A stretch of DNA of 64,000 nt from an uncultured Eubacteriales bacterium (GCA_903835065.1 CAILLO010000077.1:131807-195806), one strand, 5' to 3'. Positions 1-9,543 are shown, counted from the stretch's first letter. A program made the numbers and translations. The notes: generated by a model not told the origin, from the letters alone.

Positions 1-569
1 TCCAGGCGCCGTGCAGGTCCAGCAGCTCCCCGAGTACCTCCTCCCCCTCGCCCATCACGACGAGGTCGAAGAAGTCGGCCATCGGCTCGACGTTGTACGC
101 GCAGGGGCCTCCGGCGATCACGAACGGGTCGTCGTCGGCGCGGTCCGCCGTGCGGACCGGGATGCCGCCGAGGTCGATCATGTTGAGGACGTTGGGGAAC
201 GAGAGTTCGTACTGCAGCGTGAAGCCGACGAAGTCGAACTCGCGGAGGGGGGTCTTCGATTCGAGCGAGAAGAGCGGGATCCCCTCGCGGCGCATCGCGT
301 CCTCCATGTCGGTCCAGGGGCGCGAAGACGCGCTCGCACCAGGTGTCGGCGCGCTGGTTGAGGACGTGGTAGAGGATGCGCAGGCCGGGGTGCGACATGC
401 CGATCTCGTAGATATCGGGGAAGCAGAAGGCGAAGCGCTGGAAGGCCTGCGCCTCGGGCGTGCCGGGGGGCGGGACGCTCTTGGTCACGGCGTTGCGCTC
501 GCCGCCGACGTAGCGCGCCGGTTTCTCGACCTTGCGCAGGATCCTGCGCGGGATTTCGATCGTCGTCAT
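1..569 (-). pseudogene. TIGR03960-like B12-binding radical SAM protein, N-terminal part, truncated by the window edge and split by an apparent frameshift
   Basis: Reverse frame from ATG 569 reads MTTIEIPRRILRKVEKPARYVGGERNAVTKS...FCFPDIYEIGMSHPGLRILYHVLNQRADTWCERVFAP. After dropping one base of the G4 run at 318-321 it continues WTDMEDAMRREGIPLFSLESKTPLREFDFVGFTLQYELSFPNVLNMIDLGGIPVRTADRADDDPFVIAGGPCAYNVEPMADFFDLVVMGEGEEV. Both halves match the family pattern. The ORF track has no single ORF here. Confidence 0.85.
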
Positions 570-649
570 GGGGTCCCTTTCGTCCGGGGCGTTCCTTTGT
601 CCTTGCCCGACGATTATACACGAGGCGGGCGACATGGGGAAACGAGGGC

Positions 650-703
650 TTGACTTTCATATTATGAAAGTTCATATTGAACTTATCGAATCATTTTATC
701 GAA
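650..703 (+). promoter_or_regulatory. Promoter with two adjacent dyads and a direct repeat upstream of the DUF2089-like gene
   Basis: TTGACT (650-655), N17, CATATT (673-678); dyad TTTCATA-T-TATGAAA (655-669); dyad GTTCA-TAT-TGAAC (670-682); direct repeat TTATCGAA (683-690, 696-703). AT-rich island in GC-rich DNA. Confidence 0.6.
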
Positions 704-735
704 CCTTCGACCCGTTTTATGAAAGGAGACCCGTC

Positions 736-1038
736 TTGTCGATCGAAGTCGTCCCGGACTGGATGGCCGGACTGGAGGAAGAGGACGTCGCGTTCGTCCG
801 CAAGTTCCTCCTCGCGTCCGGTTCGCTCAAGGAAGTCGCCTCCCTCTACGGCGTGACCTACCCGACCGTCCGGCTGCGCCTCGACCGCCTGATCCAGAAG
901 ATCCGGATCGGCGAGGAGAACGCCGGCGAACCCTACATTTCCCTGATCAAGCGGCTCGCGGTCAACGAGAAGCTGGACGTCGACACGGCCAGGGTCCTGA
1001 TCGCCGAATACAAGAAGGCGAAGGAGAAGAACCCATGA
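736..1038 (+). CDS. DUF2089-family protein (HTH-like)
   Basis: SIEVVPDWMAGLEEEDVAFVRKFLLASGSLKEVASLYGVTYPTVRLRLDRLIQKI; SD GAAAGGAG at 721-728 before TTG 736. Confidence 0.8.
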   Translation: MSIEVVPDWMAGLEEEDVAFVRKFLLASGSLKEVASLYGVTYPTVRLRLDRLIQKIRIGEENAGEPYISLIKRLAVNEKLDVDTARVLIAEYKKAKEKNP

Positions 1039-1367
1039 GCCTGCTGAGCGGTCTGGCCGTCCTGTTCCTGATCGGAATCCCGGTCTTCGTGGCGCTTTGC
1101 GTCGGCGAGGTCTTCCTGTCCCTGACGAAGCCCTTCTGGCCGGGTCTGGTTCTCCCCGCGCTCTCCCTGCTCGTCTCCCTGTCCGGGACCTTCGTGCTTC
1201 TGCGCCAGCTCGGAGTCAAGGGCGCGCTGCTCTTCATCGTGCTGTGCCTGGCCGCCTCCGGCCTGCTGTTCCTGGTCTACGGGATCTGCCGCGCGGTCCG
1301 CGGGCGCTCCGCACGGCTGAGCAAGGCCGAGGAGCTGAAGAGCATGGCGATCCAGGACCTCGACTGA
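1035..1367 (+). CDS. Small multi-TM membrane protein
   Basis: Hydrophobic 110 aa ORF; ATG overlaps the stop of the preceding gene (ATGA-type coupling). Confidence 0.7.
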   Translation: MSLLSGLAVLFLIGIPVFVALCVGEVFLSLTKPFWPGLVLPALSLLVSLSGTFVLLRQLGVKGALLFIVLCLAASGLLFLVYGICRAVRGRSARLSKAEELKSMAIQDLD

Positions 1368-1400
1368 GCCGGCGGCGCGTTCGGCGGTCCCTCCCCCACG

Positions 1401-1432
1401 AAGAAGGCGCCCTCCACGGGGCGCCTTCTCTT
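1401..1432. terminator. Stem-loop terminator
   Basis: GAAGGCGCC-ctccacgg-GGCGCCTTC between convergent genes. Confidence 0.6.
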
Positions 1433-1468
1433 GTGTCCGGTGCGGGTGCGTGTGCGGCGGGATGGCCC

Positions 1469-2791
1469 TTAGGAGTACTTCGGGATCCAGCTCCCGTGCG
1501 CCTCGAACAGGTCGTCGCACAGCGCGACGATGTCGTCCATCGACAGCTCGGCGGACGCGTGCGGGTCGAGCATCGCGGCCATGTACACGAGTTCCTTCTT
1601 CCGCTTCGTCGCGGCCTCGAGGGTCATCACCTGCACGTTGACGTTCGTGCGGTTGAGCGCGGCGCACTGCTCGGGCAGGTCGCCCACGAAGCAGGGCTGG
1701 ATGCCGTTGCGGTCGACCAGGCAAGGCACCTCGACGCAGGCGTTGGAGGGCAGGTTGGTGATCAGCCCGGTGTTGAGGACGTTGCCGTGCACGCGGTAGG
1801 GCCGGTCCGTGACCATCGCGGAGATGATGTAGGACGCGAACTCGTGCGTCTTCATGTGCGCCAGCGCGTGGTCCTCGACGAGTTCGGCCCGCATCTTCTT
1901 CCACTCGTCGATCTGGCGGACGCAGCGGCGCGGGTATTCGTCGAGGGGGATCGCGAACCGGTCGATCAGTTCCGGATATCTCGACTTGATGAAATAGGGC
2001 AGGTACTCGGAAGTGTGCTCCGAGGACTCGGTGATGTAGTAGCCGAAGCGGCGCATCATCTCGTGGCGCACTAGGTCCCAGCGGCCGTCGTACTCCTCCC
2101 GGCCCTCGCGGTAGGCGCAAGCGCGGCGCTTGATCTCGGGGTAGAGGTCGTGGCCCTGCGCGTCCTCGATCTCCAGCAGCCAGGCCTGGTGGTTGATGCC
2201 GGCGATCTCCCAGCGGCAGGAGCCGATATGCTCGTCCATGCGGAAGGTCTTCAGCAGGTCGCGGGCGCAGGTCTGCACGCTGTGGCAGAGGCCGACGGCC
2301 TTCACGGGCGTGAAGCGCTGCAGATAGCCGCTCAGCATGGCCATCGGGTTCGAGTAGTTGATGAACAGCGCGTCGGGGCAGATTTCCGCGACGTCGCGGG
2401 CGAAGTCCTCCAGGACGGGCAGCGTGCGCAGGGTGCGGAAGATGCCGCCGATGCCGAGCGTATCGGCGATCGTCTGGCGCAGGCCGTACTTCTTCGGGAT
2501 CTCGAAGTCGGTGACGGTGCACGGTTCGTAGCCGCCGACCTGGATCGCGTTGACGACGAAGTCGGCGCCCTGCAGGGCGGCGCGGCGGTCGAGGGTCGCG
2601 GAGACCGGCACGGCGCGGCCGGCGTTGCGGGCGATGTTCTCGATCATCCGCTTCGAGTCGTCGAGGCGGACGGGGTCGATGTCGTGCAGGGCGATCGAGA
2701 GGTCGGGGATCTCGGGCGTGAGGATGCAGTCGCCGAGGACGTTCTTGGCGAAGATTGTGCTGCCGGCTCCGAGGAACGCGATACGGGCCAT
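1469..2791 (-). CDS. melA: Glycoside hydrolase family 4, alpha-galactosidase-like
   Basis: MARIAFLGAGSTIFAKNVLGDCILTPEI N-terminal NAD-binding motif; GLCHSVQ and GINHQAW motifs of GH4. Confidence 0.88.
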   Translation of the reverse strand: MARIAFLGAGSTIFAKNVLGDCILTPEIPDLSIALHDIDPVRLDDSKRMIENIARNAGRAVPVSATLDRRAALQGADFVVNAIQVGGYEPCTVTDFEIPKKYGLRQTIADTLGIGGIFRTLRTLPVLEDFARDVAEICPDALFINYSNPMAMLSGYLQRFTPVKAVGLCHSVQTCARDLLKTFRMDEHIGSCRWEIAGINHQAWLLEIEDAQGHDLYPEIKRRACAYREGREEYDGRWDLVRHEMMRRFGYYITESSEHTSEYLPYFIKSRYPELIDRFAIPLDEYPRRCVRQIDEWKKMRAELVEDHALAHMKTHEFASYIISAMVTDRPYRVHGNVLNTGLITNLPSNACVEVPCLVDRNGIQPCFVGDLPEQCAALNRTNVNVQVMTLEAATKRKKELVYMAAMLDPHASAELSMDDIVALCDDLFEAHGSWIPKYS

Positions 2792-3005
2792 GGGGGGTCC
2801 TTCCTTTCCAGCATCGGCCTCTCGGCCGGACGGCGGCCGGAGTCCCGGCTTCCTACGCTTCGAGGATAGACCCGTCGCGGCGCGCGCGCGACGCCCTGGT
2901 GTTGCGGTTTCCATCGTTCATGTTGCATGGTATTCTGTAAAGGCTTGATTCAGCGTCCGTTTCCTTGCAGATATGATTCGAGCGAAGTCCGGGAGGTGCG
3001 CCGGG

Positions 3006-3836
3006 ATGGCCCATGTCGAAAGGATCTACACGTCCGGCCTGCGCGCGGGCGCCGAACTGTCCGTCCGCCACTGCGGCGAGGAGGACTGCGAGCCGGGGCA
3101 TTCCTACGGACCCGCCGTCCGCGACCACTTCCTGGTCCACGTCGTCCTCTCCGGGCGCGGCGCGTTCCGGTCCGGCGGCACGGATGCGCGCCTCGCCCGG
3201 GGCGACGGCTTCCTGATCCGCCCCTCCGAGGTGACCTGTTACGAGGCCGACCGCGACAACCCCTGGACCTACTGCTGGGTCGGCTTCGACGGCACCCGCG
3301 CGGCAGCGCTGCTGGAGCTGGCGGGACTCGCCGAGTCCTCCGTCTTCCGCCACGACCGCCCCGACGCCCTGCACGGGTGCCTCCGGGACCTGCTCGAAGC
3401 CGGACGTGGCGCGGCCTGCGAGGAGGTCGCGACGGTCGGGCACCTCTACCGGTTCCTGTCCCAGCTGATCGAGGCGCGCGGAGCCTCCTCCCCCTCTCCG
3501 CGGGCCATGTCCGAGGAGTACGCCCTGCGCGCGGTCCGCTACATCGAGGGAGCCTACGGCACGCCGGTCTCGGTCGGGGCCATCGCCGCGCACCTCGGCA
3601 TCGACCGCACGCACCTGTTCCGGGTCTTCCGCCGTCACCTCGGCCTGTCGCCGCAGGAGTACCTGCTCGAGTTCCGCATCCGCAAGGCGTGCGAGCTGCT
3701 GCGCCATACGGCGCTCGGCGTGGGGGAGGTCGCCTGCTCGGTCGGGTTCGACCGGCCGGCGCACTTCTCCGCGGTGTTCCGCGCCCGCCGCGGGGTGTCT
3801 CCACGGGAGTTCCGCGCGAAGGGGGATGCGGAGTAG
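3006..3836 (+). CDS. AraC-family transcriptional regulator
   Basis: N-terminal cupin-like region plus C-terminal HTH: ALRAVRYIEGAYGTPVSVGAIAAHLGIDRTHLFRVFRRHLGLSPQEYLLEFRIRKACELL. Divergent from the GH4 gene. Confidence 0.88.
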   Translation: MAHVERIYTSGLRAGAELSVRHCGEEDCEPGHSYGPAVRDHFLVHVVLSGRGAFRSGGTDARLARGDGFLIRPSEVTCYEADRDNPWTYCWVGFDGTRAAALLELAGLAESSVFRHDRPDALHGCLRDLLEAGRGAACEEVATVGHLYRFLSQLIEARGASSPSPRAMSEEYALRAVRYIEGAYGTPVSVGAIAAHLGIDRTHLFRVFRRHLGLSPQEYLLEFRIRKACELLRHTALGVGEVACSVGFDRPAHFSAVFRARRGVSPREFRAKGDAE

Positions 3837-3840
3837 GAGT

Positions 3841-4182
3841 CTAGCAGGCGACGATCCGATGGATCGAGAACTCGCGGCCGCCGTGGAGCTCCCATTCCTT
3901 CCCGCCGCAATCCGGGCAGGTCCTCCGGTTCGCGACGACGTCGGCGACGGCTCCGCAGGCGCGGCACCGGCCGTTCGCCGGCGGCACCTCGATCTCGAGG
4001 CGCGCGCCTTCGAGCAGGGTTCCGTGGGTGGCGGCCGGAAAGCACTTCTCCACGTAATGCGGGACGACGGGTGACAGGGCGCCGATCCGCAGCACGACGG
4101 CCTCGATCTTCGTCAGGCCCTGTTCGCGGGCGACGTCCTCGACGATGCGGACGACCTCGACCACGAGTCCCAGTTCATGCAT
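3841..4182 (-). CDS. hypA: HypA/HybF hydrogenase nickel incorporation protein
   Basis: MHELGLVVEVVRIVEDVA with N-terminal MHE; Zn motif CRAC...CPDC; 113 aa. Confidence 0.92.
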   Translation of the reverse strand: MHELGLVVEVVRIVEDVAREQGLTKIEAVVLRIGALSPVVPHYVEKCFPAATHGTLLEGARLEIEVPPANGRCRACGAVADVVANRRTCPDCGGKEWELHGGREFSIHRIVAC

Positions 4183-6917
4183 GCGACGGCGCCCGGCCCC
4201 GCAGCGACTTCCGGATCTTCTTGATGCCGATCCGGACCTTCCGCCGGAGCACGTGCGGCACGATGGCCTTCTTCATCTCCAGCAGCGAGACGCCTTGGCC
4301 GTCGTACCGGCGGACCAGCGAGATCGCGTCGAAGCGGCACTGCGTCGTGCACTGGCCGCACCCCACGCAAAGGAACTCGTCCACGACGGTCGCGCCGCAG
4401 CCGAGGCAGCGCTCCGTCTCCTTGCGGACCTGTTCCTCGGTCAGGGTGCCGCGGTCGTCGCGGAACGCGCCGTCCGGTGCCTTGTGGGCCGGTCGCTGGC
4501 GCGGCGCGCGGTCGTAGCCGTCCAGCAGGAGCGCCGTCCTGTCGAGCGCCCGGTAGTCGCGGCGGTCGCGTCCGAGCACGAGGCTCTGTCCGGGTTGCAC
4601 GAAGCGGTGGATCGAGATCGCGGCCTGCTTGCCCGCCGCGATCGCGTCGATGGCGAAGCGGGGACCCGTGAGCGCGTCGCCGCCCGCGAACACGTCCGGT
4701 TCGGCCGTCTGGTACGTGAACGGGTCGGCCTTCACGGTGCCGTTCCGTTGGAGTTCGATCCGGGAGCCGGCCGCCAGCTCTCCCCATTCGACCGTCTGGC
4801 CGATGGCGAGCAGCACCCGGTCCGCGTCCAGGTCCAGAATCTCCGCCTCGTCGAACGCGGGGGCGAACCGGTGGTCCGCGTCGAACACGGACGTGCACCG
4901 GCGGAACCGGACGCCCTTCACGCGCCCGCCCTCGACGAGGATGCGGGCGGGGCCCCAGCGGTGGAACACCCGGATGCCCTCCTGTTCCGCCTCCAGGACC
5001 TCCTCCGGCGAAGCGGGCATCTCCTCCGCGCTCTCGAGGCAGACCATGACGGCCTCCGTCGCCCCGGTCCGCGCCGCGGTGCGCGCGACGTCGACGGCGA
5101 CGTTGCCGCCGCCGATGACGACCACCCTGCCCTGCAGCGCGACCGATCCGCCCAGGTTCACGCGCCGGACGAAATCGATGCCGGACAGCACGCCTTCCGC
5201 GTCCTCTCCGTCCACGCCGAGGCTTCGCCCGCCCTGCGCGCCGATGGCGAGGTAGGTCGCCACGTATCCGGAGGCACGCAGGTCCGCGAGGGTCACGTCC
5301 CGCCCGACCTCGACGCCGGTCCGGAATTCGATGCCCAGCTCCCGCAGCACGTCGATCTCCGCCTCCATGACGTCCTTCTCGAGACGGAACGAGGGGATCC
5401 CGAAGGCCAGCATCCCGCCGGGCTTCGGCAGTTTCTCGAACACCGTCACCCGGTATCCGTCCACGGCGAGATAATAGGCGCACGACAGACCGGCCGGGCC
5501 GGCGCCGACGACGGCGATCCGCTTCCCGTAGTCGTGCCGCTTCGCAGGTATGTAACGGGTCGCACGGTTCATGTCCTGCTCGGCGATGAATCTCTTCACA
5601 TCGTCGATGGCGATCGGTTCGTCGACGTCGCCGCGGGTGCACGCGGACTCGCACCGCCGGTTGCAGATGCGGCCGCAGACGGCCGGGAACGGATTCTCGC
5701 GCTTGATCGTCTCGAGCGCATCGGCGTAGCGCCCCTGCGCGGCCAGCTTGAGGTAGCCCTGCACGGCGATGTGGGCAGGGCATTCCGTTTTGCAGGGTGC
5801 GGTTCCCGACGCCACGACGTTGCGTCGGTTCGTGCGGTAGTCCGGGTTCCAGCGGTCCGGCGTCCAGTCGGTGTCACGCGGCGTGTCCTCGCGGACGATG
5901 CGCTCCGGCGGAGGTTCGGCCCCGCAGACCTTCTGGCCCAGCTGCAGCGCGTTGACCGGGCAGTTCTCGACGCACGCCCCGCAGGCGACGCACTTTTCGC
6001 GGTCGACCCGGGAGACGTAGTTGGAGCGGACCATGTCGACGTTGAGGTACATCTCCGCCGTCCGCATCGAGAAGCAGCCGCACCCGCAGCAGTTGCAGAT
6101 CGCGTGGGTCGTGCCGTTCCCGTCGAGGTTGGGGATCTCGTGCATCAGGCCGTTCTCCTCGGCCCGGCGGAGGATCGCGTAGACCTCGTCCTTCGTGACC
6201 GCGCGGCCGCGGCCGGTCCGGACGTAGTACTCCGCGGCGTGCCCCATCTGGATGCACATGTCCTCCTTGAGGTGCCCGCAGCCTTCGCCCATGATCTCGC
6301 GCGCCGTCCGGCACGAGCAGTTCGACACCGAGAAGGCGTCGTGCTCCTCGATGTGCTTCGACAGCTCCTCGTACGATGCGCGGCGGCTGGTCCCGTCGAT
6401 GGCCCGCTCGATGGGGATCACGCGCATCAGGCCGATTCCGACCGGCGTCATGCCGACCGTCATCGAGCCCCGCACCCGACCGTACGCCTCGAACGCCTCG
6501 GCGATCTGGGGGAACCGCTTCGCGTTGGTCGGGTGGTTGACCATCATTTCCATGATGCCCGGCACCCAGGTGTCGTACCAGAAGGTGTCCACCCCGTCGA
6601 TCTCGTTCACGAAGCAGACGCCCCGCGTCCGCGAGCTCCAGCAGCAGCCGCCGGCATTCCTCCTCCGGGCGTCCGGTGCGGGCGGCGACGGTCGCGGCGG
6701 TCCCCTTCTCCCGGATCGCGAGGGCCATGCAGGCCGCGGCCATGTCGTCCGACACGACCGGCTCCAGGATCCGGTACTCCGGCGCGTCGTAGTCGTACGC
6801 GTCCTTCGCGCCCGGCTTCTTCCGCCCGATGTGGTTCGCCAGGGCCAGGACCGCCGGCCTGCCCGCGCAGGTCTCCGCTCCGTCGATCCCGCTCCGTGCC
6901 GTCGTCCCGTCCATCAT
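4175..6917 (-). CDS. Fe-S/FAD-dependent NAD(P)-oxidoreductase (GltD-like core with N- and C-terminal ferredoxin clusters), apparent frameshift at 6621-6624
   Basis: ORF 4175..6610: CVACGACVENCPVNAL, GKRIAVVGAGPAGLSCAYYLAVDGYRVTVFE, GRVVVIGGGNVAVDVARTA, CVGCGQCTTQCRFDAI. The N-terminal ~100 aa (MMDGTTARSG...EECRRLLLELADAG) lie in another frame (ORF 5874..6917) and join at a C4/G4 run. Confidence 0.85.
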
Positions 6918-6924
6918 TCGCTCC

Positions 6925-7596
6925 TCACCCTTCCCGGAAGGCGCGGACTTCCCGCCGCAGCCAGCCGATCCATTCGTCCAGACCCTCGCCCGTGCGGGCG
7001 CTGACGGCCATCACCGCGGCGCAGGGATTCAGCCGGCGCACCCGCTCGCGCACCGCTTCCATGTCGAAGTCGAAATACGGCAGGACGTCGGTCTTCCCGA
7101 TCAGCACGGCGTCGCAGACGCTGAACATCAACGGGTACTTGAGCGGCTTGTCGTCCCCCTCGGGCACCGAAAGGATCATCGCGTTGCGGGCGGCGCCCGT
7201 GTCGAATTCGGCGGGGCAGACCAGGTTCCCCACGTTCTCGAGGATCGCGAGGTCGAGTCCGTCCAGCCCTAGGCCGTCCAGCCCCTGGCGGGTCATCCCG
7301 GCATCCAGGTGGCACATGCCGCCCGTGTGCAGCTGGACCACCCGCACGCCCGTCTCCCGGACCGCCCGGGCATCCACGTCCGAATCGATGTCGGCCTCGA
7401 GGACGCCGATCGCGAACTCGTCCTTCAGGCGTTCGATCGTGGCCTTCAGCAGGGTCGTCTTGCCCGCGCCGGGCGACGACATCAGGTTGAGGAGGAACAC
7501 GCCCCTCTCCTTCAATTCCCCGCGCAGCCGGTCCGCCTCGCGACCGTTGTCCTCGTACACGCTCCGCTGGATCTCGAGAATCCGGAATCCGTCCAT
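6925..7596 (-). CDS. hypB: HypB hydrogenase nickel incorporation GTPase
   Basis: LLNLMSSPGAGKTTLL, ADIDSDVDA, MCHLDAGM, ILENVGNLVCPAEFD, NPCAAVMAVSARTGEGLDEW. Confidence 0.94.
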   Translation of the reverse strand: MDGFRILEIQRSVYEDNGREADRLRGELKERGVFLLNLMSSPGAGKTTLLKATIERLKDEFAIGVLEADIDSDVDARAVRETGVRVVQLHTGGMCHLDAGMTRQGLDGLGLDGLDLAILENVGNLVCPAEFDTGAARNAMILSVPEGDDKPLKYPLMFSVCDAVLIGKTDVLPYFDFDMEAVRERVRRLNPCAAVMAVSARTGEGLDEWIGWLRREVRAFREG

Positions 7597-7608
7597 CCGG
7601 GCCGCCTC

Positions 7609-8592
7609 CTATTCCGCCAGCTGGCGGATCTTCCGGCTCGCCGGAAGGTCGGCGTAGAGCTCCGACAGATACGGATTGCGGCGGGTCCTGCGGATCCGGA
7701 GGACCATGTAGGCCGCCACGGCGACGTTGGCCGCCAGCGCGAGGAAGGAGACGACGAAGTACACCGTGGGGTCGTACGTCGAGTCGACGCGGAACCGTCC
7801 GGCATCCTGGAACATCGGGAAGGTCTGCGCGAACATGCACCAGAGGGCCAGCGTCTGCGCCCGGTGCTGCAGCCAGGCGCCCTTGCCGACCGTGAACGCG
7901 CACAGGGTGGGCGCGATCAGCAGCGCGACGCCGCAGTACCAGGAGTGGTTCGGCAGGCAGTTGTAGGTGTAGGCGAAGTTCCACAGGTCGTACGCGATGA
8001 TCCAGAACCAGAGCATGTCCGGCCAGAGCATGTCGCGGCTGCCGTCCTTCTTCGTGGCCTTGCGGACGCAGATGCCGAACCAGCCCGTGATCGTGACGAT
8101 GTTCAGGATGCCGGCGGCTGCGTTCATGAAGTTCCACGGTCCGCCCATCAGCAGGACGGCGGAATCGGCGGACTTGTCCATCCCGGCGATCGCGTACTGG
8201 ACCCCGACCTCGATGTCGCGGGCGCAGGCCTCGAGGATGTTGACCGCGAGGATCAGCGGCGGGAAGCAGAGGGCGATCCGGCTGTCCGAGAGGCGCCAGA
8301 ACGTGCCGTCCCGCCTCGTGCCGTGCAGGTGCCGGATGAGCCAGAATCCGATACAGCCGGCCGTGGAGGAGTAGACCTTGGCCAGGTGGAACCAGTCGGT
8401 ATACGTGCGGTCCGAAAGGACCGTGAACCAGAGAGCCGACAGCACGACCGGAAGCACGACGAACAAGGCGAATCCCACCCACTTGAAGCGCCGCGCGACC
8501 TCGTTGAAGGCGAACAGCGCCGACAGGACGCAGAGCCAGACCAGCAACGACGAGACGACGGTCGCACCTTCGGCGAAATTGAACGTGAACAT
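7609..8592 (-). CDS. Polytopic membrane protein, DUF5692-like
   Basis: 327 aa, multiple TM helices, conserved-looking YDLWNFAYTYNCLPNHSWYCG; DUF assignment by recollection. Confidence 0.65.
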   Translation of the reverse strand: MFTFNFAEGATVVSSLLVWLCVLSALFAFNEVARRFKWVGFALFVVLPVVLSALWFTVLSDRTYTDWFHLAKVYSSTAGCIGFWLIRHLHGTRRDGTFWRLSDSRIALCFPPLILAVNILEACARDIEVGVQYAIAGMDKSADSAVLLMGGPWNFMNAAAGILNIVTITGWFGICVRKATKKDGSRDMLWPDMLWFWIIAYDLWNFAYTYNCLPNHSWYCGVALLIAPTLCAFTVGKGAWLQHRAQTLALWCMFAQTFPMFQDAGRFRVDSTYDPTVYFVVSFLALAANVAVAAYMVLRIRRTRRNPYLSELYADLPASRKIRQLAE

Positions 8593-8681
8593 CTTTCCCC
8601 CTCCAGTTCCTGCGGTCTCCGGCCCACCACCGGATTCGCGGTCGAATGTGGTCCTACCAGTTCGATTCGAGCTCCGGTTCG

Positions 8682-8710
8682 ATTCTAGTCCCGGGTCTTG
8701 TGCGTGTCAA
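8682..8710 (-). promoter_or_regulatory. Promoter for the DUF5692-hypB-oxidoreductase-hypA operon
   Basis: On the minus strand TTGACA (8710-8705), N17, TAGAAT (8687-8682). Confidence 0.65.
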
Positions 8711-8724
8711 TGAAATCACTTCGA

Positions 8725-8751
8725 ATGCTTAATAAAGGCGCTTTTAAGCAT
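8725..8751. promoter_or_regulatory. Perfect inverted repeat in the divergent intergenic region
   Basis: ATGCTTAA-N11-TTAAGCAT. Confidence 0.5.
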
Positions 8752-8802
8752 GTCGTCTTGCGAGATTCCATCGTCCAGTGGTAGAATCCCTATCGTGGTA
8801 TC

Positions 8803-8813
8803 TGGTTGAACCA
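8803..8813. promoter_or_regulatory. FadR/GntR-type operator
   Basis: TGGTTGAACCA, a perfect dyad fitting TGGTNNNACCA, just upstream of a GntR/FadR regulator. Confidence 0.6.
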
Positions 8814-8838
8814 ATAACAGTTCCCATGGAGGTGCCTC

Positions 8839-9543
8839 ATGGAATTCTCCCGGCTCAGCGCCCCGACCCTGAAGGAACTCTTCGTCAAGCAGCTCGAATC
8901 CATGATCCTCTCGGGCCGGCTGCCGGTGGGCACCCGTCTTCCGCCCGAGCGGGACCTGGCGGACTCCATGCAGGTCAGCCGCGCCGTCGTCAATTCGGGC
9001 GTCGTCGAACTGGCGCGCAAGGGCTTCCTCACGATCAGGCCCCGCAGCGGCACGTTCGTCGCGGACTACCGCCGCTTCGGGACAATGGAGACCTTCATCT
9101 CCATCGTGTCGTACAACGGTGGCATGCTGGGGCGCGACGAGATCCGGTCCGTCCTCGAGCTGCGGCGCGCGCTCGACACGCTGGCGATCGAGCTCTGCGC
9201 CACTCGGATCACGGACGAGGAGATCGGGCGCCTCCGCACCGCCGTCGATGCGGTCGGCCGGGCGAAGGACGCGGAGGAGGCCGTGGATCAAGCCTTCTCG
9301 TTCCAGCACCAGCTCGCCCTCTACTCCGGGAACACGCTGATCCCGGTGATCTTCAGTTCCTTCAAGTCGTTGACCCGGACGCTCTGGCTGCGCTTCTGCG
9401 CCCTCTACGGCATCGCGGCGCTGCACGGGAACACCGGCCGCCTCTGCGCGTTCCTGGAGGACCGGGATTTCGCAGGCGCGGTCCGCTGCCTCGACGAGAC
9501 GCTGCGGGACAGCATCGAAGGCGAACGACAGATCTACTACTGA
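8839..9543 (+). CDS. GntR-family regulator, FadR/FCD subfamily
   Basis: LKELFVKQLESMILSGRLPVGTRLPPERDLADSMQVSRAVVNSGVVELARKGFLTIRPRSGTFV. Confidence 0.9.
   Translation: MEFSRLSAPTLKELFVKQLESMILSGRLPVGTRLPPERDLADSMQVSRAVVNSGVVELARKGFLTIRPRSGTFVADYRRFGTMETFISIVSYNGGMLGRDEIRSVLELRRALDTLAIELCATRITDEEIGRLRTAVDAVGRAKDAEEAVDQAFSFQHQLALYSGNTLIPVIFSSFKSLTRTLWLRFCALYGIAALHGNTGRLCAFLEDRDFAGAVRCLDETLRDSIEGERQIYY

Noticed and set aside
318-321. Phase-variable homopolymer tract
   Set aside because: A 4-nt G run (and the C4 run at 6621) is too short for typical slipped-strand phase variation; sequencing or assembly error or mutation is likelier.
4145-7657. 1170-aa plus-strand ORF
   Set aside because: Antisense shadow of hypA/oxidoreductase/hypB in GC-rich DNA; biased composition and no recognisable domain.
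8668-8692. GGTTCGATTC-like tRNA T-arm sequence
   Set aside because: No matching acceptor, D-arm or anticodon stem nearby; it overlaps the hyp-operon promoter and is a short direct repeat.
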